DNA of 64,000 nucleotides from Astrothelium macrocarpum (taxonomy: Eukaryota; Ascomycota; Dothideomycetes; Trypetheliales; Trypetheliaceae), in assembly GCA_021030915.1 (NCBI GenBank), contig JAGEMR010000076.1, positions 62,001-126,000 on the forward strand, in the 5' to 3' direction. The notes beneath the pieces are model-generated. The model was not told where the DNA came from. It saw nothing but the letters and a program-made list of their open reading frames with translations, and did no database searches. Below, piece after piece: positions 1 to 11,386 of this stretch. The stretch's first letter is position 1. Every line of letters begins with the position of its first letter. The translations under genes and the position numbers were made by a program.

Positions 1-797
1 TCTCGTGACACGGATACTGGGCACTCTGTATAGTTTGTGATCCTGGTCAAGAACGAGCGTGGCATGGTGAAGGAGGACGTAGCCTCTACCCGCAGTGTTC
101 CTTAAAAATTCGAAAAGTTAGTGGGTACTCAGGTACCTCAGTATTCGATCAATCCAGGGCCACTCGCTAATTGCGTCACTCTTGAATGCATTCAATCAGA
201 GTCGAAGACTGTAGAGTCGGTTGAGCAGAGTATCTAGGAATGCCCAAGCGAGAGTAGCTGGAAGCACTGACTTTAGTCACTATCACGACATTAATTCCCT
301 CTTTATAGTTAGGCAGAAGGATAATTTGCCTGGGTCACGGGGGCAGCATGAGAATGTTCGAGCGTAATCTTTGCCGAGCGCCGACGCCTCGACGATGCAC
401 GCCTGGCCTGAAGCAATAAATTTCTATTCACCCTACCATCACCGGCACCCCCATTCTGTCCTGCTGCCTCACCCATCTCTTCGACCAATTCCCGCATCCC
501 GATTTGACGGGACGCAGTAACATGCCTCAATGACGCGCAACCTCTTGTACTTTTACCTCAATCAAGACAACTCTACCCACCAGCCATTTTGAATTTCTTG
601 GGTATATCTCCTATTTCCTACCCACCAGCCCAACTCTCTGTGGCCTGGCCGCCATTTTGCGGTAGCGAGCCCTCTTCTGCCAGTACGCTACCATCCGCTG
701 CCACTCGCACAATCTACAATTTGGCCGACTCGTTTCCTACAGGTCTTGGAATTTCTCTCCTCGTCCCACTGTTCTCTGGCATTACCTACTCGACAGC
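1..797. other. left-edge intergenic DNA and 5' leader of the KH-protein gene
   Basis: No coding region, tRNA or clear repeat is recognised here. The last 200 bases are pyrimidine-rich, as expected for a fungal promoter and 5' UTR running into the ATG at 798. Short open frames overlap one another without family resemblance. Confidence 0.5.
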
Positions 798-3700
798 ATG
801 GCTACGGATACTGTCGCAAATGACGCCGGCGCGTCTGCTGCGACATTGACACCTGCTCAGCAGCTAATGGAAAAGCATGCCGCAGAAAATACCCATCAGA
901 CGACCATTGAAGACACGGTGGACGAGGATGATCTGCTTCACCCACCTCCTTCTGCATCTCTCCCCGACTCTACACCGCAGAATGATGCAGTGCCTCTCTC
1001 AGAGAAGGCGGCTGGAAAGCAAAAAGCTCGGGACGATGCAGCAAAACCTGTCCTCAACACTCAATCAGAAGAAGCATTTCCTGCACTTGGCGCTCCTTCT
1101 GCTCGAAATCAAGCATCAGCAGGCTCAGCTTGGGGCAAGAAACCCGCCGTTACCAAGTCTGCTCCAAATGGTATTGGGCATGGTATCAATGGCACCGCCT
1201 CACCTATAAACGGTTCTTCACGTGCCTCAACCCCTGCATCCGGTATCAATACCCCAGTTTCCACCATTGCCTCAACTATGGGTCTTCGTGGTGGTGCTGT
1301 TCCCAAAATGAATATTCCCGGTCGGCATTCTGAACGTCTTGAATTTGCTCCAAACCAGCTTACGCCGCGAAGTCAATTAAAAACCTCCGTCCCTGACATC
1401 CTTCGTGAAATTAATCGACGGTCCAAGGCAAAGGTAGAGATGAAGACTGGTCCAATGGGCACCTACATATTTGAAGCTCAGGGGCCAAATCAAGATACTG
1501 TACAACAAGCTTTGAAAGAAGTTGCCAATCAACTTGGGTCCAAGGCGAGTATTGTCTATAATGTGCAGTTGGCAAAGCTAACCTGTTTTAGCAATCAATC
1601 AAAGTCGCCGTCCCAGCATCTTGTCTCTCTCACGTTATTGGAAAAGCAGGCACAACTATCCAAGGAATTCAAAAGAGAACCGGAGCCCGCATAAATGTTC
1701 CACGAACCGAAAAGCCGGCGATCGCTGCAGAAGACGATGATAGTGCGACAATTGACATTGTAGTAGAGGGAGATCCAGTAGCAGCTGCTTTGGCTCGACA
1801 AGAGATTGAAAACATTGTAAACGAGCGAACGTCTACCGTCAATTTACGACTTCGAGAAATTCCTCCAGAATACTACCCCTTCCTTGTTGGAGCTCACAAC
1901 TCACGACTCAACAATTTCAAGCAAAATCGTGACATTGAAATGCAGATTCCACATTACCACACTCGAAATAGTAGGGCCCCATATCCTACCAATGGCGAAG
2001 ATAATGCTCTACAATTTCCGCCTCAAGCAAATTTACCAATCCACATATCAGGCGATCGCATTGCTGCTATGCAAGCTAGAGCTGAAATCGAACGTGAAGT
2101 TGAACAGCTCAAGCGACGATTGACTCTGCATCAATTCCCCATGGACCGAGGTAGACATCAAATCATCTTTGGGGACCGGAGTGCTTCATTACACGATTTT
2201 CTCGAAGAAACTGGCTGCACCGTGGTTCTACCACACGAATCATCAGACAGTGAAGACTTGATGATAATTGGACCGCCCGACAGACTTGAACATGGAAAAC
2301 AAAAATTAATGGAACTTGCGGCCAGTATGCATGAAGCGACTGTCGATATTGCAAGACATCATCCAAATGCACCCATGGGAGCTCACGTACATGCACAAAA
2401 TGTTCAACGCTATCTGCAACAACGACAGGCTCTTCAGGAATTGGAACGGTTGCACGATGCGCGCATCGTCTTGCCAACACCTCAAAATGGCTCAGCTGCC
2501 TGGAACATTTATGCTAGGGACGGCATGAACAGCATGCGAGCTCGTACGGACATTGCAAACCTTCTCTCCGCTCATCCTCCGACTCGCCTAAGAGCTGTCG
2601 ATGTTGATCCATTTTTCCATGATCATTTACAACAGCAAGCCGCTCAACAAATAAGAGATGACTTTGGTGTACACGTTGTCGTTCCCGATGATGTTGATGA
2701 CTCACCCAACGTCCTGCTTGTCTATGAAGGTCCCATGTCTCAGTCTGACTATGAAATTCCAAGAAAACAACCAACTGGTGCTGAGATTCGCATCTTTGAA
2801 CGTACTCTGCAAGAGGCTCAGGAACATCTTCTTGAATTACTCAGTGGCCATGGTGAAATTGTCTCCAGGGATCTGGAGGCACCTCAGAAATTCCACGACA
2901 AGATTCGTCGTCATGTCGACAAGGAACAAGCTGGCCTGCCCTCTGGAAGAATTCCAGTCCAATTACAAATGGGAGCTCCACGACCTCAAGGAGTGCGGTC
3001 AGATGCCTTTACAATACGTGGTCCATCAAGTGCAGCCGCAGAACTTGAGGCCAAGATTCTTGAATTCATTGAGCAGGAGAAACGTGACGAACTTGAACGA
3101 GGGTATACTACATCTTGCAGCTTTCCGCAGAAATTCGCCAACATTCTCATCGGCAAAAAGGGTGACAATATCAATAAATTGCGAGAAGAATTTGACGTTG
3201 ACATTCAAGTCAACGAAGGCAATGTCGAGATCAAAGGTCCAAAAGCCAAGGCTGATGCTTGCAGAGCACACATTATTGCGATGGGCAAGAAATTAGAGGA
3301 CGAAGCGACACATGTCCTCAAGATTCAGCCGCAATATCACCGTGATCTCATTGGTTCTGGAGGTAGCCAAGTGAACCGTTTGCAAGAACGGTACAACGTT
3401 CGCGTCAACTTTCCTCGCTCTGCAAGGGTAGCGGATGACGATCAATCAGTTACCGACGATACTCCTAGACGTCAAAATCAGCAGCCTGATGAAGTCATTA
3501 TCAAGGGGCCCAAGAAAGGCGCCGACGAAGCAAGAGAAGAGCTTCTCAGTCTTCTTCAATGGACAGTTGACAATTCTCAGACTGCAACCGTCTCTGTTGC
3601 TCAAGACCAAATTCCTTCTCTGATTGGAGCCGGCGGCCGCGAAATGGAAAGTTTACGACTTAGCACCGGATGTCAAATTGATGTACCTGGTGCTCGTGAG

Positions 3701-4929
3701 CCTGCATCTCCATCAGGCCGAGCCGAAATACGCTTAAAGGGTACAAAGAAGGCAGTGCAAGAAGCCAAGCGACTTCTTGAGCAGAGAGCAAAGACCTTTG
3801 ATGAGACTGTCGTTCGAACAATCAATGTACCCAAGAAGCACCACAAAGCTCTCATCGGTAGTGGTGGTAAGTAAAGATATAGGATCGCTACTTGCACATT
3901 GCTAATAAACTTTCAGGCGCCAATATTCGCGACATTGTCGTCAAAGCCGGTGGTCCTGATGATCGTCGAGAACTCGCTCGTACCGTACGATTCCCAAGAG
4001 CAGAGGTAGATGACAATACAATCCGCGTAGAAGGCACCCAAGCTCTCGTCGACAAGATCATCACATCCATCGAATCCCACGTCAAAGAACGTGATAATCA
4101 AACCACCGACACCCTTGAAGTCGCCCCTGAAAAGCACCGCCTCCTCATTGGTCGCAACGGTGAAACCCGTCGCAAACTCGAATCCCAATTCAACATTTCC
4201 ATCGACATTCCCCGCCAAACCGCCACCGGCGCCGCGCGCTCACAAATCAAACTCGCCGGGCAACCCGCGGACATCGAATCCGCCAAATCCCACATCCTCA
4301 CACTCATCAAAGACCAAGACGGCGAAACCATCCTCATCCCCCGCAACCTCCACCACACCATCGCCGACAACGGCCAATTCTTCCGCCACCTCCGCAACAC
4401 CCACCGCGTCACCGTCGACCACAACGGCCAGCAACCCCCGCCCAAACCCGCCGTCCCGCAGCCCCGCCGCGAAACCTCCGGCGCCCTCCCCCTCATCACC
4501 GACGACGCCACCAGCGGCGCCGACACCACCACGCACATCTGGGACCTCCACGAACTGCACGACGCCTCCGCAGACGCCGCGCAAACCATCCCCTGGACGC
4601 TGCGCGGACCCGTATCCAACATCGCGCCGGCCCGCAGCGCGCTGACGTCCGCGCTCGAGAATGCGCGCGCCCAGTCGCACGTCGGCTTTCTGATCCTGCC
4701 GGACGCGCGCGCGCACCGCCATGTCGTCGGCCCGGGGGGCGCGACCGTGAATGATATCCGCAAGCAGACGGGGACGCGGGTGCAGGTGCCGCGGGAACGC
4801 GCGGATGGCGAGGCGATTGAGATTTGGGGCGGGAGGGAGGGCGTGGAGAGTGCGAGGGAGATGATTTTGGAGGTTGTAAGGAGGGCGGAGGAGAGGAGGG
4901 GTGGTGGTGGTGGGGGGGGACGACGTTAG
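798..4929 (+). CDS. multi-KH-domain RNA-binding protein, vigilin/Scp160 family
   Basis: Predicted 1347-residue protein from three exons: 798-1553, 1592-3866, 3917-4929. Intron 2 (3867-3916) is canonical: GTAAGT, GCTAATA, TTTCAG. Intron 1 (1554-1591) is only 38 nt with a weak GTCTAT donor, but phase 0 and the KH sequence that follows support it. The family binds mRNA and polysomes at the ER and nuclear envelope. KH GxxG loops are visible in VIGKAG (about residue 267), LIGKKG, LIGSGG, LIGAGG, LIGSGG (split by intron 2), LIGRNG and VVGPGG. Other KH units have degenerate loops (LVGAHN, IFGDRS, IADNGQ), as is usual in vigilins. The N-terminus (1-200) is Ser/Pro/Ala-rich and disordered; the tail ends in an RR-polyGly-RR stretch. 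Length matches fungal Scp160 proteins. Base composition turns sharply GC-rich after about 4100. Confidence 0.93.
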
Positions 4930-5610
4930 GGGTGGGAAGAGGGAGGGAGGCAGGATGATGGTGGGGGCGTGGAAGGTTGAGAGGCGTGGGTGACTTGGGG
5001 GAGATGTGAGAAACTGGTGATTCTGGGACTTGGTGGAATATTTTTGGCGGGGGATATCTGAAGTGGGAAAAATATACTTACTGTAGTCTGTGTCAAATGT
5101 GTGGGAGACTGTCATTGTCGCATTGTATTATAGGAGTAATGGGATTTATTGAGTTTTCAATCGGAACACTTAGTTTTCAATCCAGAGAGTCTGAGAATGG
5201 GCGAAGAACGCTGGAATTGTCTTGCTTGGATGCTCAGGGCCGTTCCCGTACCAGGTTTCCGTTGAAAAAAATTTCGAAGAGGCTCACTTGTTCATGACTG
5301 ACCGACGGCTAGAGCATCGTCGAGGCCCAGTCACTAATCTTCATTCTTCTAGCACGAGACGTGATGAACTCCGGTATTAACCAAGAGCTACGTATTGGAG
5401 GCTTCCTCCAGATTGAAACAATACACTGTCACATGGGAAAAAGTTTTAGTACTTACCTTTTTTGATTTGACTTACCTTGATTATTACTTACTTTGGTCCA
5501 CAAACATCCCTTCTGTCCATATCAAAGGCCCAGCCTATAGATCGTACAGTCGGCCCAGCCATATATTGACGACAAGAAAAAAAGGAACCCAGAATTCTAG
5601 ACATTAGGGG
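4930..5610. other. intergenic, 3' flanks of convergent genes
   Basis: Purine-rich just after the vigilin stop (GGGAGG-type runs), then AT-richer. I see no gene or repeat. Confidence 0.5.
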
Positions 5611-7011
5611 TTACATCAGGGGATCAACCCCCGGAAGATCGCCCATTCGCTCCAGGAATCGTTCGTGGTCATCGACGATACCAAGCATAGAGTTCATCAT
5701 CACCTTCATCAAATGTTTAGTACAATTGGCATTGAGCCTTCCTTGTGGACGAATGGGCGTCTTAAAGTCGATATTCTCTTGCTGTGTGAACTTGATCGCA
5801 GCACCTTTTGCAATGTTCCAGCCTCTTTCAGTCGTCTCTGGATCGATACCAACGGGCCAACGCCCTCTGTGTTGACCGTCCATCGGATCATCCATTTCCT
5901 GCGAAAACTCGTCATGATTGAGGATTCTAATGTGCTCGTCTTGCTCGGCTGGGGATAACCCTGCGATTCCGCGACCGTGATACGTGTAGATTGGAACTGC
6001 GGAAATGTGTTTTTGATGGACTCCAATCACGACAAAGGGACGTCTCTTGACGATGAGGGGACCGTGTTGCGTTTCCACGCGTTGTCTATCACCTACTTGG
6101 ATCGAGTTGTCCAGCAAAGGCTTCATCCATAGGGTCCAAAATATGGTACCGGGCTCGCACTCGTCTCGTTTGAACTCGGAGTGATGCATCCATCCTTAAT
6201 TCTCGGGGTAATGGATCTGGGCGATTTCATCGAGGCCTATAGGATTGAAGTCGAACTTGGCTACTTTCATTTTTGGTGATACCCAAGAAATTTGTTGCCG
6301 CACGGATGAGTCGGGTGTAGAGTCACGAGAACGCTTCTTCCCTCTAAAGGGCAAGGCCATGTCTGATGGACTTTGGGATCGCGAACTATTTGGTCGATAT
6401 GAGTCAATCTTTGAATTTCGATTTTCTTGTGTGAAGTCGCCCTCTACCATATCTGGTAAACTTGGGTACCGTGACTGATTTGGTCTATAAGAATCGATTT
6501 TTGGGGCGCGGTTTCCTTTTGCGGAGTTGACCTCTGTTGGTAGGACCATGTCTGATGAAGTGGGGCATCTTGAATTGTTTGGTCTATAAGAGTCAGTCTT
6601 TGAGTGTCGGTTTCTTTGTGCAAATTCGACTTCTGCCGTATTGTACTTTGACGATGTTCGCACACGCTTGATTGGTCTAGATGGATGAGTCAAGTTAGTC
6701 TCTCGAGGGTCAGTTATTCGTTCTGCAAGAGATTTTGAATGTTTAGCTCCTTTCACTTCTCTGAATCCAAAGTCGACGGTCGGGGCTTCTTCTCCCATAA
6801 TTTGCAGGTAGCCCTGACCTGCTGGTGCTACAGTGCTTGACTTACCGGAAGACATCAGTGCGTGCATACTGGATGAGTACTGCAATGAATGCTGACGAGT
6901 CCAAGTGCGAAGGACAGCCCGAATATCCAGGGGAAATCGCTGACGAGTCCAAATTCTTAAAAGCGCCCGGATATCCAGGGAAACGTGCTCAGAAGAATGA
7001 GAACTCATCAA
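5611..7011 (-). pseudogene. DUF6590-type protein interrupted by an in-frame TAA
   Basis: Two open stretches in the same frame on the minus strand, 7011-6199 and 6195-5611, are separated by a single TAA at 6198-6196. The downstream half resembles the fungal DUF6590 domain: EPGTIFWTLWMKP, then RRPFVVIGVHQKH, then a short PIYTYHGRG segment. The upstream half is a basic, low-complexity region with three imperfect units of about 30 residues around SKxDSYRPNxSRxPS. Near its N-terminus is a 16-codon tandem duplication. No GT donor lies close before the stop, so a simple intron does not remove it. CAA to TAA would be a C-to-T change in a CpA context, the RIP type. It could also be two small genes, or an assembly error. 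The start is uncertain; an ATG near 6855 followed by GTAAGT could mark another first exon. Function unknown. Confidence 0.6.
6891..6986. repeat. 48-bp tandem duplication
   Basis: Two adjacent 48-bp units each begin GCTGACGAGTCCAA on the plus strand. They are in frame with the DUF6590-type gene and encode a duplicated LDIRAxLRxWTRQ peptide. Confidence 0.7.
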
Positions 7012-8216
7012 TCATAAATAGAGCGGATGCTGTGCCCAGTCTTGTCCATGCCATATGTGCATACATATATAGACTCATCACTCTCACAGTCAATCACAAT
7101 GTAGACAAAGCGTGGAGATCATAGCTTTATGCGAGAAGGAAGATCACATACTCGAACAAAGTACGAGAAATTTGCAAGATAATGAACACAATGACATTGT
7201 CTCGAATGCGTTGTTTCTTGACACAAAGCGATAGCCAGATAGCTTGCATATCCCCAGTTTAGTTCTGTAGAGAATGTGAAATCAGTAATTAAGATGTGCA
7301 CAAACACTGGTGGTTGCAATGAGAAATGTCACCCACGACCGCAAGAGATGAAATTCGCCGCTCGCCTTGTCGGGAGGACTTCATGTCAGTTTAAGCGATC
7401 ATAAGATATACGTAGTTTATCAAAAATTCGTCAAAAAAATAACACTCTAGGGTTTTTCGTTCATTATCGTTGAGAGTCTCCTTGCAAGATGTACGGCATA
7501 TTTTGTATATCTTGCGATCGTGTGCAACATTTCTTATTACAGCCCGTGGTGTTAGGCTTTGATTGAACCAGACAGTCAAGCGAACCCTCTGAGTGGGGGT
7601 ACGTCTTGATCACATTGAGTCACGATTATAGAACAAAAGACGACGGAAACTGGACATAGCTATGACAAACAATTGGCTTGCTTTTTGGATTTGTCGGGCC
7701 TTTATGCAGGTTTTTAGTCTTGTATCTGTAGCGCCGGAGTTGTCCCCGCAGCATTTCCCGAATCCAAAAATCCTCCCGTGTTTTGATGAAACGACTCTTG
7801 CATTCCGCGAATAAACAGGTCATTCCCACGAACACCAACAATATCTTCTGTCATCTCAAGGAATTCCGACAGGCAGCCAAGCGCTCTAGGTATTCTGTTT
7901 GAGTTTTCTGGGCAATAATTGCCGTAAGATTCATGCGAGTGGTGATGTCCTTTTAAGTTCTGTAATGGACTCCGCAACGAACAAGCTTTAGTATGTCACG
8001 AACGTTCATTATTCTTGCCGTATCAAAGCTAGGCTTTTTTCCTATCAGTGCATGTTCGAAAATGGTGCAACAATCGGATCCAGGACAAGTGAGGCTTTGC
8101 TAAAATCCTTGATCTGTCAAATGACGACAAACCACCGAGATGTTATCAGCAGAGCTCTTCTTGGGTCCAGTCGATGCCTTTGACTGAAGCAAAGATAGTC
8201 GGCATTCGAATAAACG
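7012..8216. other. intergenic DNA with one inverted-repeat element
   Basis: Apart from the element at 7305-7551 I find nothing supported. A minus-strand frame at 7977-7714 looks protein-like in places (LGCLSEFLEMTEDIVGVRGN) but has no recognised family and no partner exon. It may be a gene relic. Confidence 0.4.
7305..7551. repeat. MITE-like inverted-repeat element, copy A
   Basis: The left end CACTGGTGGTTGCAATGAG, continuing AAATGTCACCCACGACCGC, is repeated in inverse orientation at the right end (reverse complement CACCACGGGCTGTAATAAG, then AAATGTTGCACACGATCGC). The ends match at roughly 70 percent over 38 bp. The element is about 247 bp, has no coding capacity, and has relatives at 9764, 35943, 48189 and 56547. 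No clear target-site duplication was seen. Confidence 0.65.
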
Positions 8217-8831
8217 TCACAAGGCCAATGCACCAAGCAGACACAGTCCGGCAAACCCAAAAAACATTTCCAAGAGACCAATACTGTGAGAGGAGTACCA
8301 GTCAATGGCTACGGCTACCATGCCGAATGCATTTTCTGATTTTCCCTCCCTACCCGAAAGTATATTCGTACAGTTACTCCCGGGTACTGCAGGAAGCTCC
8401 AGGATATTTCCAACAGAACAGCACAATCCTAGATTCATTCGAATGCCAGCTGCCCGACTAGTCGCCTGTGGGTATCGATTTGTCACATAGTCATAGCATC
8501 TTTTGTAAGGTGCGTCGAGATTTTGCGGTGCCCACGAGCTCGAGGAATAGCAGACACACGAAGCTGCTTGAGTACCTTGAAGTGCACGGAAACCCGGTGT
8601 TTCGATTTCGCATTTATCAAAGAGCGATTGCGCAAGAGAGCAATCGGCACCAAGATCAGAAGATGATGTTGGCGTTGGAGATGATGAGAAAGCTGTAGAT
8701 GAGGAATTCCAGGAAGATGATTCTAAACTTGAGGCTGGGGAAGAACAGAAGGCTTCAGCAACGACGAGAGCATCAAAGAGGCTGAAGACATAGAGGCAGT
8801 GAGCTACTGAGTCAATAGAAATGAGATGCAT
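8217..8831 (-). CDS. Cys-rich secreted protein, probable GPI-anchored surface protein
   Basis: A single-exon frame of 204 residues. The N-terminus is hydrophobic enough for a signal peptide (about 1-27). A Ser/Thr-rich linker follows, then a cysteine-bearing module (residues about 62-150: DCSLAQSLFDKC, SCVCYSS, YKRCYDYV, GLCCSVGN). The C-terminus is a hydrophobic tail (GLLEMFFGFAGLCLLGALAL) preceded by polar residues, the usual GPI-attachment layout. This architecture is common in fungal cell-wall proteins. The cysteine spacing is not an obvious CFEM, and I do not recognise a named family. A short intron inside the Cys-rich part cannot be excluded. Confidence 0.55.
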   Translation of the reverse strand: MHLISIDSVAHCLYVFSLFDALVVAEAFCSSPASSLESSSWNSSSTAFSSSPTPTSSSDLGADCSLAQSLFDKCEIETPGFRALQGTQAASCVCYSSSSWAPQNLDAPYKRCYDYVTNRYPQATSRAAGIRMNLGLCCSVGNILELPAVPGSNCTNILSGREGKSENAFGMVAVAIDWYSSHSIGLLEMFFGFAGLCLLGALAL

Positions 8832-11386
8832 GATGGGATGCCAAGCAACCGGTCTTGAAAACGAGAATGTTGAACTGACTAGAAGAAGCAGTGGAAAGAT
8901 TTAGCCTAACAGAAGGTGGGGGACTAAACTACAGGAAGAAGAGCCTATTCGAGCAATGTTCCGATGGCTTTCTAATGGCGATTTCAATGCAATTCATATC
9001 AGCTACTTTGATACCCTTGCTGCATGATGCCGCGTAGGCTGCAAGAGTAAGCGGAGCATGTTTTTGACCAATCCCATCAGTAAGAAGGATAAACTCGTCC
9101 AAAGCCAAAAAAGCAAGGAAATCCCACGTCCGGGATATCGAAATGGAAAGCATAAACGAGGGAAGGCATTTGGTAGAATCAAGGCACAGGTCGCGTAGAT
9201 TAAAATGCGTATGCCACTACATCCGTGAAGGTTTTGCCGCTCGTGCATTAGAAGTTTCTAGCTACTCGCGTGTTCTTGACGATTGACGTGTTGAAGTTTC
9301 TTTTGCCCGTAACCTACAAGACACTTTGTTCATTGTGGTAGATGAGGATTTACAGATCATTTTCTCTTGGTCCCGGGGATTAGTGTTAAAGCAAGCATCA
9401 GGCAAAGACAAGTAGCCCCGTGTGAAGGAATTCGAACTTGAACTAATGGTTCCGTCAGCATATAGCAGTTACGTGGATATCGGCAAAACCTTCAATGCAT
9501 AGAGTGCAAAGGTGGCAGCGAAATGTCTACGACACAAGTGCCCGTAGAGAATAAGAATTAAATGACCAGCAAGCCTGCTGGATTATCTTTATGTCACATG
9601 TGCTCCAATACATTGGTCGAACCAGAACAGATTTTCAGTTAGCAAGTCTATTACTTTCTTTGACCCCACAATATTTTGGTGATTCACTAACTTTTCTTGC
9701 ATTGGATCGATGACAATCCGAAAGGTTACGACATGGTTATTTAGTTGAAGTTCTGAAGGGGCCATCAGTGGACGTAGTAAGAAAAGTCACCCACGATCGC
9801 GCAAGATATAATTCGCTGCTGGCATTGTCGGGAGAACTCAATACCGCTCTGAACAATTACAAACTGTAAATAGTTCGTCAATAATTCATTGAGAAACAAA
9901 TTCTAAGATGTTCTCGTCTGCTTTTATTGAGGGCCTCTCGACAAATTCTATGCCGGTTTCCCATGGAAAGCTTTTCTCCCAGACGTTCCATGCTACAAAC
10001 CTAGTCTGGAGAGCATGAAGATATATTAAAAATGAGTGAGCACCAATTGTAGATCTGACATGCATCAACCGAGGACGGTTGGGATAACAAGAGAAACGAC
10101 AATTGGTGCTGACATTCGGATTCCCGCAAATCGACCTTGTTCCAGCATGGCGCGATTTCCACAGCAAATGATCCTCTAGGCTTCAGTAGACAGCCTCTCA
10201 CACTTACCAACATGAGGACAGATTATGCGTCTGGTCGTTGTAAAGCACAGTGTTGCCATGGGAGAGCCAGGCCAGCCGATGGGATGTCTAAGAACATATT
10301 GGGCCAGTCTCGACCAGAAAAGTAAAGCTTGCGGCGAAACTGGCCGTAAACTTATACACGAACCATACGCAGATACGCCGTATTCCACACCAAATGGTGG
10401 AGACCAAGTGGCGGTACAGTTCTCGGGTGGCTGAGGGCAATGTAACTTTTTGAGCGAAACTGGCCGCAGAGGTACCTCCATACAAAAGCTGGCAGGAAGA
10501 ATGGGCAAAAACCGGTGGCGCGGGTTATTCTTAGGCGCACGATGACGCGTGCTGGCCATATGTCTAGGTGCAGGATTTGTTTCCGCCAAACAGCCTGCTG
10601 GGGATTGGAGCCAATAGGTATTCGCCGACTGTCATTAAACATGCCATTATGGGACTTGGTGATGGCTAGTGGCGTCCTTCGATATGGACTAGTACCAGGG
10701 GCCGGAGAGAAGCTATACCAGTTTCGAAGCGTAATCAACCGCGATCGGCTGGTATCGGAGGGTGGGAGGAAGCGCGGGCAGACAAATCTGAGAGGGATTT
10801 CGATCGCCACAGCCTTAGATCCCTCTAGCTTGGTAGACCCCTAAGAAGGGGCTTGGCTGGCAGCGAAGAGGCGTGGTCGCAGTGGTCACAAGCTCCTTGC
10901 CATTACCTTCATTGTCTCTGATCGACTCCAAATCCACCTTCGTTGCCCTTCTACACAAACGACAGCTTGTTGCATCACTCTCGGAGCAATCCATCCTCTC
11001 GCTTCTTGAACAAATAAACATTAGAGCGGACCTCGAGTCGTGTTTCTGCATCCCTGTTGCTGCACCCCGGTCGACGCCATCCCTTTTACCACCCTTTTCC
11101 ACCACTCTCTTCCTCTGTTCCACTGAATTCGATCTGCTTTGCCATTCATTCTACCTTCTTTTTCAATAGCTTCCAAGACATCATTCTTGAAGCTCGTGTG
11201 GTGTTTGGCCGACCGTTCGGGTCATTCCCACCGGATCGTAAACATTGCCGGCTGGGGGAAGCGACTCGCATCATTCTCACTTACAACCACCTTTAATCCT
11301 CTTTCTGATCGAGCTGGTCACAAGCACGCGTGCTGGGCACTGTGAGGACAACCCAGTCCTTTCAGTGACCTCTTTTTTCTTGTCGC
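8832..11386. other. long intergenic region upstream of the Kre6-like gene
   Basis: It contains the repeat copy at 9764-9900. A 13-bp word, GCGAAACTGGCCG, occurs twice (near 10333 and 10455). The 10.9-11.38 kb part is pyrimidine-rich, as expected for the promoter and long 5' UTR of the downstream gene. Minus-strand frames near 9.0-9.25 kb are hydrophobic but unsupported. No RNA gene recognised. Confidence 0.45.
9764..9900. repeat. MITE-like element, copy B (partial)
   Basis: The left end ATCAGTGGACGTAGTAAG, then AAAAGTCACCCACGATCGC, matches the family end. The following ATTCGCTGCTGGCATTGTCG and a later GTCAATAATTCA also occur in related copies. No matching inverted right end was found, so it is probably truncated. 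Confidence 0.5.

Noticed and set aside
4091..5115. Long antisense and alternative frames over the 3' part of the vigilin gene
   Set aside because: Shadows caused by extreme GC-rich third positions; the KH-encoding frame explains the region.
7714..7977. Possible gene relic on the minus strand
   Set aside because: A few protein-like phrases only; no partner exon and no family match.
10176..10810. Overlapping frames of 100-150 residues upstream of the Kre6-like gene
   Set aside because: They overlap on both strands, have no consistent codon bias and no domain.
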